Assembly (NCBI GenBank): GCA_965227535.1
Contig: OZ245761.1
Location: 372,001-436,000 of the forward strand
Direction: 5' to 3'
DNA length: 64,000 nucleotides
From: SZUA-430 sp965227535
GTDB taxonomy: Bacteria; Pseudomonadota; Alphaproteobacteria; Micropepsales; Micropepsaceae
Part shown: positions 26,102 to 33,543 of the stretch, piece after piece
How the letters are laid out: each line of letters starts with the position of its first letter
Position numbering within the stretch: position 1 is the first letter of the stretch
Notes under the pieces: model-generated
The model's input: the letters and a program-made list of their open reading frames with translations, nothing else
The model's database searches: none
Told to the model about the DNA's origin: nothing
Position numbers and translations under genes: made by a program

Positions 26102-26494
26102 CATCGTCATCGCGAGGTAAGCCGCGCCCGCGCCGATGGCCGTCAGCACGCTGCCCCACGCCATATCGACCAGCGCGAGTTTCAGTGTCCACGATTTCAG
26201 CGTCGACAGATTGGTGAGGTCATAGGTGCCGTAAGCGACAAGGCCCAGCAGCGCGCCGGTACCGCACGCGACCAGCAATGAGTGCGCCTTCAAACCCGGC
26301 TGAACGGCCAGGAACATGATCCCCGCGATGTACAGCACATAGAACGCCGCCGCTGCAGCAATATTCGTCCGCTCGGCCATGATCGGTCCGATCGTCGGCA
26401 AGTACAGCGCGCGCCCGACCGTGCCCAACCAAATCATGTCGAGCACAAGGAACGCCACGCCGGCGGCGGCGTAGCCAATAATCCATTCTCGCAT
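26087..26494 (-). CDS. DUF2177 membrane protein
   Basis: 135 residues with four membrane helices, matching DUF2177 (FLVLDMIWLGTVGRALY, YIAGIMFLAV, GLVAYGTYDLTNLSTLKSW). It starts 25 bases after the chrR stop with GGAAG upstream, so it belongs to the rpoE-chrR operon. Its last five codons (WRTG and stop) are read from the antisense of the tRNA-Ser 3' end, a 15-base overlap. DUF2177 genes commonly accompany ECF11 sigma regulons. Function unknown. Confidence 0.87.
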   Translation of the reverse strand: MREWIIGYAAAGVAFLVLDMIWLGTVGRALYLPTIGPIMAERTNIAAAAAFYVLYIAGIMFLAVQPGLKAHSLLVACGTGALLGLVAYGTYDLTNLSTLKSWTLKLALVDMAWGSVLTAIGAGAAYLAMTMWRTG

Positions 26495-26519
26495 TGTCGT
26501 GCTTCCGTCGTTGGCTGGG

Positions 26520-27149
26520 TTACATCAGCAGGCGCATCAGCATCCCGATCCAGCCGGGCGCTTGCGGCAAACCGTCCGTCGCGATCAGCAACGTGCATTC
26601 GCCGTCGTCGTCGACGCGCGGCTGATGCGACACGCTATCGTCGGCGGTGAAGAAATCGCCTGGCGTGTAATGCCCGTGCTGATCCGAATAGCCACCGCTG
26701 ACCACATACGTCACTTCGACGCCGCTGTGACCGTGGTGGGGCAGGGCGAGACCAGGCTTCGCACGCAGCAGAAACGCCCGTCCCGTGCCGCGCGGCGCCT
26801 TCCAAAGATTGCGCTTATAGATCCCAGGCCCAATCGGAAACTCGAGCCCCGGACGAAGCCGCCGCAACGCCGCCGGCAACGCAGAGGCGCGCAGCCTGCT
26901 GCTGCGGCGGGGGCGATCGCGCTCACGCTCGATCCGGCCCAGCACGCTTTCGAGCGCGCCATCCGCCATCGCCGCCGGTGGCTCGGCCTCAAGCAACGCG
27001 CCGCCGACGCCCTCCCACAGCGCCGCTTCCTTGCGGCACAGCACGCACACATCGACATGCGCCCGCAGCGGAATGTGGAACGGGGCCTTCACCGCGCCCG
27101 ACGCAAACTGCATCAATAATTCTTCAGAGGGGTGATAGGCGATCGTCAT
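26520..27149 (-). CDS. chrR: ChrR-type zinc-cupin anti-sigma factor
   Basis: 209 residues. The N-terminal anti-sigma domain has the ChrR zinc ligands His6, His31, Cys35 and Cys38 (HVDVCVLC). The C-terminal cupin has PHHGHSGVEVTYVVSGGY with His138, His140 and Glu144, and His174 (SVSHQP). In Rhodobacter, ChrR holds RpoE inactive until singlet oxygen or organic peroxide triggers release. The ATGA overlap with the sigma gene and complete ligand set make the same role very likely here. Confidence 0.93.
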   Translation of the reverse strand: MTIAYHPSEELLMQFASGAVKAPFHIPLRAHVDVCVLCRKEAALWEGVGGALLEAEPPAAMADGALESVLGRIERERDRPRRSSRLRASALPAALRRLRPGLEFPIGPGIYKRNLWKAPRGTGRAFLLRAKPGLALPHHGHSGVEVTYVVSGGYSDQHGHYTPGDFFTADDSVSHQPRVDDDGECTLLIATDGLPQAPGWIGMLMRLLM

Positions 27150-27691
27150 GTCACGCCCTCCACCAATTCGCGCAACTTGCTGATGGCAAGCCTCACGCGC
27201 GACTTCACCGTGCCCAGCGGAATACCCAATTTCGTCGCGATCTCGCTATGCGGACATTCTTCGAAGAACGACAGCGTCAGCACCTGCCGTTGCTCCGGCG
27301 GCAATTTCTTCAACGCATCGCGAACGACCGTCTGCGACTGCTGCCGCGCAACGATCGCGAACGGCTCTTCCGGCGCGTCGGGCTCTATCTCACCGACCAG
27401 CGTCATCGGATTGCGCGTACGCCGCGCCGCATCGATGCGCAGATTTCGCGCGATCGTGAAAATCCAAGTCGAAGCGCTGGCGCGGTCCGCATCGAACAAT
27501 TCCGCCTTGCGCCAAACGGACAGCAAGGTCTCCTGCGCCAAATCCTCGGCAAGCCCGGCAGGCGTTCCCACCCGCATCAGATAGGACTTCACGCGCGGTG
27601 CGAAATGCGCGAAAAGCGCCGCAAAGCTGTCGCGGTCGCGCGAGGTCGCCACATTGCTGATGTGCTGCGCGTGAACATCGGGTGTCGTCAT
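27146..27691 (-). CDS. rpoE: ECF sigma factor, RpoE (ECF11-like)
   Basis: 181 residues from ATG 27691. Longer in-frame starts at 27790 and 27805 exist but the added residues are not sigma-like. Region 2 (FAPRVKSYLMRVGTPAGLAEDLAQETLLSVWRKA, ASTWIFTIARNLRIDAARR) and region 4 (LPPEQRQVLTLSFFEECPHSEIATKLGIPLGTVKSRVRLAISKL) are complete. The gene overlaps chrR by ATGA. A TGATCC-N16-CGTAT motif upstream suggests autoregulation, and the same motif precedes two neighbouring units. Expected inducer: singlet oxygen or related oxidative stress. Confidence 0.93.
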   Translation of the reverse strand: MTTPDVHAQHISNVATSRDRDSFAALFAHFAPRVKSYLMRVGTPAGLAEDLAQETLLSVWRKAELFDADRASASTWIFTIARNLRIDAARRTRNPMTLVGEIEPDAPEEPFAIVARQQSQTVVRDALKKLPPEQRQVLTLSFFEECPHSEIATKLGIPLGTVKSRVRLAISKLRELVEGVT

Positions 27692-27797
27692 TGACAGGTC
27701 GGGTGAACGTGGCGTCACGCGCCAGGACCTGTTGACCAGGGGGCGGCGCCCGAAGCCTGCAAGGTCATCCAAGAGAGGTTTGTGACGCATGCCACCG

Positions 27798-27824
27798 ATA
27801 CGCAAGGTGGGCGCCGTCGGATCA
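27798..27824 (-). promoter_or_regulatory. Putative RpoE-dependent promoter of rpoE-chrR
   Basis: On the minus strand, TGATCC (27824-27819), 16 bases, CGTAT (27802-27798). It is identical in both boxes and spacing to the divergent promoter at 27904. It would start transcription near 27791, giving a leader of about 100 bases to the sigma ATG. TGATCC as -35 matches the ECF11 consensus as I recall it. Confidence 0.75.
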
Positions 27825-27903
27825 CGCCTCGCCGGGGGTCGTAAAGGTGCATAGCGCCGGAAGGTAGCCGACCCAACAGGGGGAAACCAAGAGGCTAAGC
27901 GTG

Positions 27904-27930
27904 TGATCCGCCGCCTTTAGGGGTACGTAT
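27904..27930 (+). promoter_or_regulatory. Putative RpoE-dependent promoter of the amine oxidase-DUF1365 operon
   Basis: TGATCC (27904-27909), 16 bases, CGTAT (27926-27930). Transcription would begin about 27937, one base before the ATG at 27938, predicting a leaderless or almost leaderless mRNA. No ribosome site is visible before that ATG, which agrees. Confidence 0.75.
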
Positions 27931-27937
27931 TACCGCC

Positions 27938-29200
27938 ATGGCAAAGATCGCGATAGTGGGCAGCGGCATTTCCGGCCTTGGCGCCGCTTACCTTCTGCAC
28001 CCCCGCCACGATATCGTGGTTTACGAGAGCGACACCCGCATCGGGGGCCACAGTCGAACAGTCACCGTGAACTACGGCGACCGCACGATCCCGGTCGACA
28101 CCGGCTTCATCGTCTTCAACGAGCGGAACTACCCAAACCTGACCGGCCTGTTCCGGCACCTGGGCGTCCAGGTTCAGCCGAGCACGATGGGCTTTGCCGC
28201 CACCATCCTCAACGGATGGCTCGAATGGGGCTCGCAGCACCTGACGAGCATCTTCGCGCAGCGGCGCAATCTTGTTCGACCCGCCTTCTACCGATTCATT
28301 CGTGACGTGAGGCGCTTCAACGCGCTCGCCTTGGCGACGGCTGAAGCCTCGCCCGGCCTGACCCTTGCGGGCTTGATCGACCGCTTAAAGCTCGGCCGCT
28401 GGTTCCAGGATTACTACATCCTGCCGATGGGCGGCGCGATCTGGAGCTGCGCGCCCAGCCGCATCTTGAGCTTCCCCGCGCTGACCTTCACGCGCTTCTT
28501 CGCCAACCACGGTCTGCTCACCGTGCGCGGTCAGCCGCAGTGGTACACGGTGACGGGCGGCTCGCAAGAATACGTGCGCCGCTTGACGCAGTCCTTCGCC
28601 CACAAAGTCAGAACCGGTTGTGGCGCCGCGCGCGTTGTGCGCCAGGGCGGTGGCGTCACGATTACGGACACGCAAGGCGCCACGGAAACATTCGACCATG
28701 TGATCATGGCCTGCCACGCCGACATCGCCAAAACATTGCTCTCCGACCAAAGCACCGAAGAGACCGACTTTCTGGAAAGCTTCCGCTTTCAGGACAACCG
28801 GGCCGTCTTGCACCGCGACCGCGCCGTCATGCCCAAGCGCGAGGCCGCATGGGCAAGCTGGGTCTATCGCGCCGACGGCATCGACGACGAACACGCCATC
28901 ACAGTCAGCTATTGGATGAACAGCCTTCAAGGCATCGACCGCCGCTACCCGCTCTTCGTCACGCTGAACCCGACGATGCAAATCGCGCCGGACATGATCT
29001 TCGACGAATACAACTTCCGTCACCCCATCTTCGACGCCCGCGCCATCGAGGCCCAAAGCAAAATCGAAACCGTCCAAGGCATCCGCAACACGTGGTTCTG
29101 CGGCGCCTACCTGCGCCACGGCTTCCACGAAGACGGCCTGGCGAGCGCCGTCAACGTCGCGGCCCGCCTCGGCGCGCACCCGCCCTGGGCGCGCGCATGA
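27938..29200 (+). CDS. FAD-dependent amine oxidase-family protein
   Basis: 420 residues. The FAD-binding N-terminus KIAIVGSGISGLGAAYLL, the following acidic residue (VVYESDTRIGGHSRTV) and a C-terminal FAD segment (GIRNTWFCGAYLRHGFHEDGLASAV) define the NAD(P)/FAD amine-oxidase superfamily. The subgroup that travels with DUF1365 and ECF11 sigma factors is probably involved in membrane fatty-acid modification or photo-oxidative stress, but the reaction is not established. Its TGA overlaps the next ATG (ATGA). Confidence 0.88.
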   Translation: MAKIAIVGSGISGLGAAYLLHPRHDIVVYESDTRIGGHSRTVTVNYGDRTIPVDTGFIVFNERNYPNLTGLFRHLGVQVQPSTMGFAATILNGWLEWGSQHLTSIFAQRRNLVRPAFYRFIRDVRRFNALALATAEASPGLTLAGLIDRLKLGRWFQDYYILPMGGAIWSCAPSRILSFPALTFTRFFANHGLLTVRGQPQWYTVTGGSQEYVRRLTQSFAHKVRTGCGAARVVRQGGGVTITDTQGATETFDHVIMACHADIAKTLLSDQSTEETDFLESFRFQDNRAVLHRDRAVMPKREAAWASWVYRADGIDDEHAITVSYWMNSLQGIDRRYPLFVTLNPTMQIAPDMIFDEYNFRHPIFDARAIEAQSKIETVQGIRNTWFCGAYLRHGFHEDGLASAVNVAARLGAHPPWARA

Positions 29201-29949
29201 ACGAAATCGCCGACGTCCGTATCACCCACAGCCGCCGCGGCCCGCGCAAGAATGCCTTCGCCTACCGCGCGCTCTATCTGATCCTGCCGCTCAGCACGCT
29301 GGGCCGCGACCCGCGCCCATTCTTCGCCTTCAACCGCTTCAGCCTCTTCAGCTTCCACAATCGCGACCACGGCGACGGCAAGACGGACCTCGAAACGTGG
29401 GCCCGCCAACAACTTGCTCACCACACCATCACCGAAGCCGACGGCGAGATCGTGTTGATGACGCTGCCGCGCATACTGGGCTACGTCTTCAATCCGGTCA
29501 GCTTCTGGCTTTGCCACGATCGCGAAGGACGCCTGCGCGCCGTGATCGCGGAGGTCAACAACACCTTCGGCGAACGTCACATCTACATCTGCCACCACGA
29601 CGACCACCGCCCGATCGCAAAACCGGACTGGCTGACCGAACGCAAAGCTTTCTACGTCTCGCCGTTCCTCACCATCGAAGGCGAATACAAATTCCGCTTC
29701 GACGTGGAAGCCGACCGCTTCGCCATGGCGATCAACCACCACGACAACGAGGGCCTGCGCCTCACGACCGGCATGTCGGGCAAGCGCGAACCGTTGACCT
29801 CCGCACGCCTAGTCCGCGCCTTCCTTTTGAATCCGCTGATGCCGTTGAAGGTGATCGCGCTCATCCACTGGCAAGCGATCAGGCTGATGATGAAGGGCGT
29901 GAAATACAACGATCACGCCGTCCAAGCTGGCCAATCCGGCGATCGCTGA
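29197..29949 (+). CDS. DUF1365 protein
   Basis: 250 residues from ATG 29197, which overlaps the upstream stop. The family signature is clear (THSRRGPRKNAFAYRALYLILPL, MTLPRILGYVFNPVSFWLCHD, NNTFGERHIY). The conserved C-terminus LKVIALIHWQAIRLMMKGVKY is the part that reappears as an isolated fragment at 50713-50790. DUF1365 genes are recurrent members of RpoE/ChrR regulons. No cyclopropane-fatty-acid synthase gene follows here, unlike many relatives. Confidence 0.9.
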   Translation: MNEIADVRITHSRRGPRKNAFAYRALYLILPLSTLGRDPRPFFAFNRFSLFSFHNRDHGDGKTDLETWARQQLAHHTITEADGEIVLMTLPRILGYVFNPVSFWLCHDREGRLRAVIAEVNNTFGERHIYICHHDDHRPIAKPDWLTERKAFYVSPFLTIEGEYKFRFDVEADRFAMAINHHDNEGLRLTTGMSGKREPLTSARLVRAFLLNPLMPLKVIALIHWQAIRLMMKGVKYNDHAVQAGQSGDR

Positions 29950-29962
29950 ACAAAGCGCTCCG

Positions 29963-30358
29963 TCACTTTCTTCTAGCGTTCCAGTTGAACAGAAAATTCC
30001 GATGCTCGGCCCACGTTTGGCCTTGCACCTCGCTACCCACGAGGCATGCGGCGGTGTGATAGGGGCCCTTGCCGTCGGTGGTGCGGAAACTGACGCATGT
30101 CCGACCGCGATCGGTTTTCCAACGGCCCGCGTCGATGGCGCTGTCATAAAACGACCCCGTCACCGAACCGTCCGCGCCAAGACTGAGAACGAGGGGACGC
30201 GTATAAGGCACCGCCGGATCGGCGGACAGATCGACGACCCAGGCACCGCTCAAGTCCGCCGCGGCAGGTGGTGGCCCCACAGGCGCGGCGCTCTCAGATT
30301 GAGCCGGCTCCGCAAAAGCGGCTAAAGCCAACGCTATAACCAGTGCGGACATGCGCAT
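29963..30358 (-). CDS. Small exported protein in the RpoE-like regulon
   Basis: 131 residues: a signal peptide (MRMSALVIALALAAFAEPAQS), then a beta-rich domain LSGAWVVDLSADPAVPYTRPLVLSLGADGSVTGSFYDSAIDAGRWK and a pair of Cys (GRTCVSFRT, TAACLVG). A GGGAGA site precedes the ATG. It converges on the DUF1365 gene with 13 bases between stops, and has its own TGATCC-N16-CGTAG motif upstream. No function known; being secreted and stress-linked is inference. Confidence 0.75.
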   Translation of the reverse strand: MRMSALVIALALAAFAEPAQSESAAPVGPPPAAADLSGAWVVDLSADPAVPYTRPLVLSLGADGSVTGSFYDSAIDAGRWKTDRGRTCVSFRTTDGKGPYHTAACLVGSEVQGQTWAEHRNFLFNWNARRK

Positions 30359-30383
30359 AAAGGATCTCCCCCGTCTGCATCAG

Positions 30384-30410
30384 CTACGCGCGGCCGCCTC
30401 AAATGGATCA
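30384..30410 (-). promoter_or_regulatory. Third TGATCC-N16-CGTA promoter
   Basis: On the minus strand, TGATCC (30410-30405), 16 bases, CGTAG (30388-30384). It places transcription start near 30377, about 20 bases before the ATG at 30358. Same boxes and same spacing as the two promoters at 27.8-27.9 kb, differing only in the last -10 base. Confidence 0.7.
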
Positions 30411-30528
30411 GGCGATTGCACCTCTCGCACACTCCCCCAGCCATTGACCCAACGTCTTCGGCGATCCCGAATGCCTTACGACCTCAAGGAATGGGGCGCA
30501 CTCAAAGCGAGCCTCCGTCGACCTTGCG

Positions 30529-31188
30529 TTCAATCGCGATAGGCAGGCCGAAGAGTTTTAAGGCGCCCCAACAGCATACCGTCTGACAAGGCCTTCTTGT
30601 GGCCGGCGCGCCCCCGCGGCGAGAAGATCGGCAAGGTAAAGCCTTTGCGCGAGCGCGGTTGCTCCTCGACCTTCTTCGTGCGCAGCGCGGTCTCCGCCTC
30701 CCGCCAGCGTTGGTCGAAAGCCAAGTCTTTGACACGGCGGCGGTAGAGTGCCTGCCGCGAGCAACCGGCGGCGCGGCACGCGCGGGACACGGGCTCGCCG
30801 TGTTCAAGCGCTGCGAAAAAAGCGCTGACCGCTTCGGCGGACACTTTGCGATGCGCGGGCATCCTGTCCTCCTCTTAAGCGGCTTTCGAAAAGGCTGGAA
30901 CTGGCGGAGTTATGCGGTTTGAAGGTTGACATGCGGCACAGGCGTCGCGTGTCCCACATCACTGTCCCACATTGTCCCACAAAGCGGTCTCAGGCGGTCG
31001 ATGCTTCGCGCACCGCCGCGCGTGTCACGGTCACGTGCCCATCGCAGATAGCGCGAAAATACCGGGGGGGGGGTAGGACACCCGGGCGCAACTTCTCACG
31101 ATACATTTGAAGAGCGCCGAATATCGCAGAAAGCGCCGAAAAAGTCCAGAAGAAACACCGTCGAAGCCACCTCGCGTCGGCCGAGTTT
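30529..31188. repeat. 660-bp dispersed repeat, copy A
   Basis: Matches copy B at 45100-45757 in the same orientation, roughly 90% identical by eye, with small indels. It carries a 110-residue HTH gene (minus strand), three TGTCCCAC boxes and a conserved 200-bp tail ending CGTCGGCCGAGTTT. There is no transposase. I see no terminal inverted repeats. It is possibly a mobilisable cassette or phage-derived module. A run of ten G at about 31064-31073 distinguishes this copy. Confidence 0.8.
30530..30862 (-). CDS. Small HTH protein (terminase-small-subunit/transposase-like), copy A
   Basis: 110 residues with a strong ribosome site (GAGGAGGA). A helix-turn-helix lies in residues 10-45 (VSAFFAALEHGEPVSRACRAAGCSRQALYRRRVKD), followed by DLAFDQRWREAETALR. 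This recalls phage small-terminase or transposase DNA-binding domains. The C-terminus is basic (PRSRKGFTLPIFSPRGRAGHKKALSDG). Copy B at 45101 differs at only a few residues, so both are under constraint or the duplication is recent. DNA binding is likely, role unknown. Confidence 0.6.
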   Translation of the reverse strand: MPAHRKVSAEAVSAFFAALEHGEPVSRACRAAGCSRQALYRRRVKDLAFDQRWREAETALRTKKVEEQPRSRKGFTLPIFSPRGRAGHKKALSDGMLLGRLKTLRPAYRD

Positions 31189-31245
31189 GGACCGCGTTCT
31201 TGAGATCGACGGCGATCGCAATGAATGTCCTCCTGCTCGGGAAGA
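30863..31245. other. Non-coding part of repeat copy A and spacer
   Basis: Three direct boxes TGTCCCAC at 30950-30957, 30963-30970 and 30973-30980 (GTGGGACA on the strand of the HTH gene). They lie about 90-120 bases upstream of that gene and are conserved in copy B (45520-45550). The remainder is the conserved tail of the repeat and 57 unique bases before the lipoprotein gene. No separate gene is supported. Confidence 0.55.
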
Positions 31246-31707
31246 CTAAGACGAAATGTCGTCCCACGTGGCGTTCCAGCCGCCAGGATCCGGAACGCCC
31301 GGCGCGACGAGCCCGCATGCGACCGCAGAGTTGTAAGCCTCGGCTTGCGCATCCAGCATCGCGCCAATCGCCTGATCGCGACTAGCCGCGGTGTTCGGCG
31401 CAATGCCCGCGAGTATATCGCCCAGGCCTTTTTGGGCGAGCTTCATGCCTTCGGCACGCATGGCAGCGCCCGGCGATGCGGCGCCTGAGCAATTGTCGAG
31501 TAAGTCGCGAATGCGTTGCGCGCGATTGTACGCGGTTTGCACATCGGCTGAGGTGTATCCCGCGCCGGCTGTCAAACCTTGCGCGGACGTGCCGACGTCC
31601 TCCGTCGGCGGCAGCGGGTTATCGGCCGGCAAGTACACACATGCGGTAAGAACGACACCGCCCGCCGAGAGCGTCAGTACACGGAAGAGAGAGGATCTCG
31701 TGATCAT
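31246..31707 (-). CDS. Putative small lipoprotein
   Basis: 153 residues. A signal peptide ends in the lipobox LTAC (SAGGVVLTACVYLPADNP), so the Cys at about 23 should be lipidated. The mature part is helical (YTSADVQTAYNRAQRIRDLLDNC, MKLAQKGLGDILAG). It starts 13 bases after the stop of the outer-membrane protein gene on the same strand, so the pair is probably an operon. Family unknown. Confidence 0.72.
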   Translation of the reverse strand: MITRSSLFRVLTLSAGGVVLTACVYLPADNPLPPTEDVGTSAQGLTAGAGYTSADVQTAYNRAQRIRDLLDNCSGAASPGAAMRAEGMKLAQKGLGDILAGIAPNTAASRDQAIGAMLDAQAEAYNSAVACGLVAPGVPDPGGWNATWDDISS

Positions 31708-31720
31708 CGCTGGGCGCTCC

Positions 31721-32752
31721 TCAGAACAGTTTCGCGGTCAAGCCAACGCCGACGATCGTTTGATCGCCTTCGAATTGCGGCAGATTGGAGTCGTAAGTGC
31801 TGTAGTTGACGTGAATGTCGGCGCTGAAGCGCTCGTCGATGGCGTACACCAACTTTGCTTTGGCCGTAAAAATCTCCTGTTCCTCGCGGCCAGGGGGCGG
31901 AATGAAGCCGGCATCGAAACCGCGATAGTCGCGACGTTCGTAACCGACCTCGCCCGACGCGAACAGGCCCGGCATAATCACGGTCCGTGCGCCGAGCGAT
32001 GCGCCGTAAGAGGAGTATCGCCAATTGCGCCCGTCGGAGTCGTTGACAGCGAATTTGACAGTCGCGCTCAACACCGTATAGCCGCCGTCGATATAGTAAT
32101 CCGCTCCCGCGTTGAGCGACGTGAGCGTGCCGTCGCGATCGTTCACCGCATCGGGAAACACGATGTGAAAGTCGTTCCAGGAATGGGTCACGCCTCCGCG
32201 CACTCGCCACGAAGGACTGACATCACGCGAGAGTTCGACACCGACCTGGTGTCCGTTGAGACCCATAGCGTGAACGTCGCGGCCGTCCTCAAAACGGAAA
32301 CCGTACGAAACGCGCACATCGACGCCGTCGACAACCGCGCTTGCAAAGACCGAGGGATTGACGATGATCAAATCGAAGTCGTCAAAGTTGCCGTAATCGG
32401 GCTGCAGAGCCGCCGGAATGTCGTCCAGAAACATCGTGCCATCGACGCGCAGCGCAGCGCCTATGGTGAATAGCGGGGTGATTTGCTGGCGGAACGTCGC
32501 GTCGAGCGTTCCGGTCAGAAACGTGCTCTCGCGCGTTCGGTCGTCCGGGACCACGAACGACAACTCATCCGCCCAAAGTTCAACGTTATCGTCCAAGCCA
32601 TAGCCAACGCGGATCACGGCGTCGAATGCATCGAACGGATCGGAAGGATCGCCCAAGTTGGCGCCGGCCGAAGGACTCTCGAAACCGGCAAACGCTTGCG
32701 ATGCCGCTAAGGACAGCGCCATGAACGCGCCGCACGCAACCAGCTTCTGCAT
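31721..32752 (-). CDS. Predicted outer-membrane beta-barrel protein
   Basis: 343 residues with a signal peptide (MQKLVACGAFMALSLAASQAFA) and alternating amphipathic strands throughout, ending in Phe (VGVGLTAKLF) as barrel proteins do. Strand-like segments such as VIRVGYGLDDNVELWADELSF and FASGEVGYERRDYRGFDAG are typical. No porin family motif recognised. GGGGAA precedes the ATG. It is co-transcribed with the downstream lipoprotein gene. Confidence 0.75.
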   Translation of the reverse strand: MQKLVACGAFMALSLAASQAFAGFESPSAGANLGDPSDPFDAFDAVIRVGYGLDDNVELWADELSFVVPDDRTRESTFLTGTLDATFRQQITPLFTIGAALRVDGTMFLDDIPAALQPDYGNFDDFDLIIVNPSVFASAVVDGVDVRVSYGFRFEDGRDVHAMGLNGHQVGVELSRDVSPSWRVRGGVTHSWNDFHIVFPDAVNDRDGTLTSLNAGADYYIDGGYTVLSATVKFAVNDSDGRNWRYSSYGASLGARTVIMPGLFASGEVGYERRDYRGFDAGFIPPPGREEQEIFTAKAKLVYAIDERFSADIHVNYSTYDSNLPQFEGDQTIVGVGLTAKLF

Positions 32753-33153
32753 AGATATTCCCCAAGGAAAGCCCGATCACCTCGTCCAATAAGGCGGCAA
32801 AGTTCCAAATTACAAGCAGATACTATACAATTGGAGTGGACAAATATTGGCGCTAATCGCGAGTTGTACGGCGGACGAGCAACAAGCTTACTGCCCGACG
32901 AAGCGCAGGAAAATGTTCCCCTATTGAACGAAGTCGGAATTGGCGACGCCGGCAAACTTGCCCGCATAGGGATGGCCGCGCCGCCGCAAAGGGGTCGCAA
33001 ATCGATCGCGTCTCAGTTCGAAGAGCTTGATCCACCTCAACCACGGTGCGGCCTTTCCGCCTTATAAGAGTGGTCCGGACATAACGCAGGGTGACCACAC
33101 CCGACCGTTTTGGTCTCGCACTATCAGGCGGCCTGCCGGCAGGAGCATCGCCC
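32753..33153. other. Divergent intergenic region, 401 bp
   Basis: Between the barrel protein and DUF302 genes, which are divergent. An AT-richer patch at 32800-32840 (CCAAATTACAAGCAGATACTATACAATTG region) is a likely promoter zone: TATACA-like at about 32823-32830. Short frames show no protein character. Confidence 0.4.
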
Positions 33154-33543
33154 ATGACTTACTACTTCGCACGACAGTTGTCGGTCGGCTTCGAGGAAGC
33201 GATCGTCAAAGTCACCGAGGCTCTCAAGCGCGAGGGCTTTGGCATCCTCACGTCGATCGATGTACGGGACACGTTGAAGAAGAAGATCGATGTCGACTTC
33301 CGGAACTATCGCATTCTCGGCGCCTGCAATCCGGGCCTCGCGCACAAGGCGCTGGAACTCGAGGACAAGGTCGGAACGATGCTGCCCTGCAACGTCATCG
33401 TTCAGGAGCTGGCCCCCAACAAGATCGAGGTTGCCGCAATAGATCCTGTCGCATCGATGCAGGCGATCGACAACCCGCGGCTGAAGGAAGCCGCCGGCGA
33501 GGTGCAAGCAAAGCTGCGCAAAGTGATCGAGAGCTTGGCCTAG
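33154..33543 (+). CDS. DUF302 protein
   Basis: 129 residues from ATG 33154 (AGGAG 9 bases upstream). It matches DUF302 along its length: FEEAIVKVTEALKREGFGILTSIDVRDTLKKKIDVDF, YRILGACNPGLAHKALE, LPCNVIVQE. The conserved CNP Cys is present. Cytosolic, function unknown, often near metal or sulfur genes. Its TAG lies in a CTAG palindrome shared with the TAG of the convergent MFS gene. Confidence 0.9.
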   Translation: MTYYFARQLSVGFEEAIVKVTEALKREGFGILTSIDVRDTLKKKIDVDFRNYRILGACNPGLAHKALELEDKVGTMLPCNVIVQELAPNKIEVAAIDPVASMQAIDNPRLKEAAGEVQAKLRKVIESLA

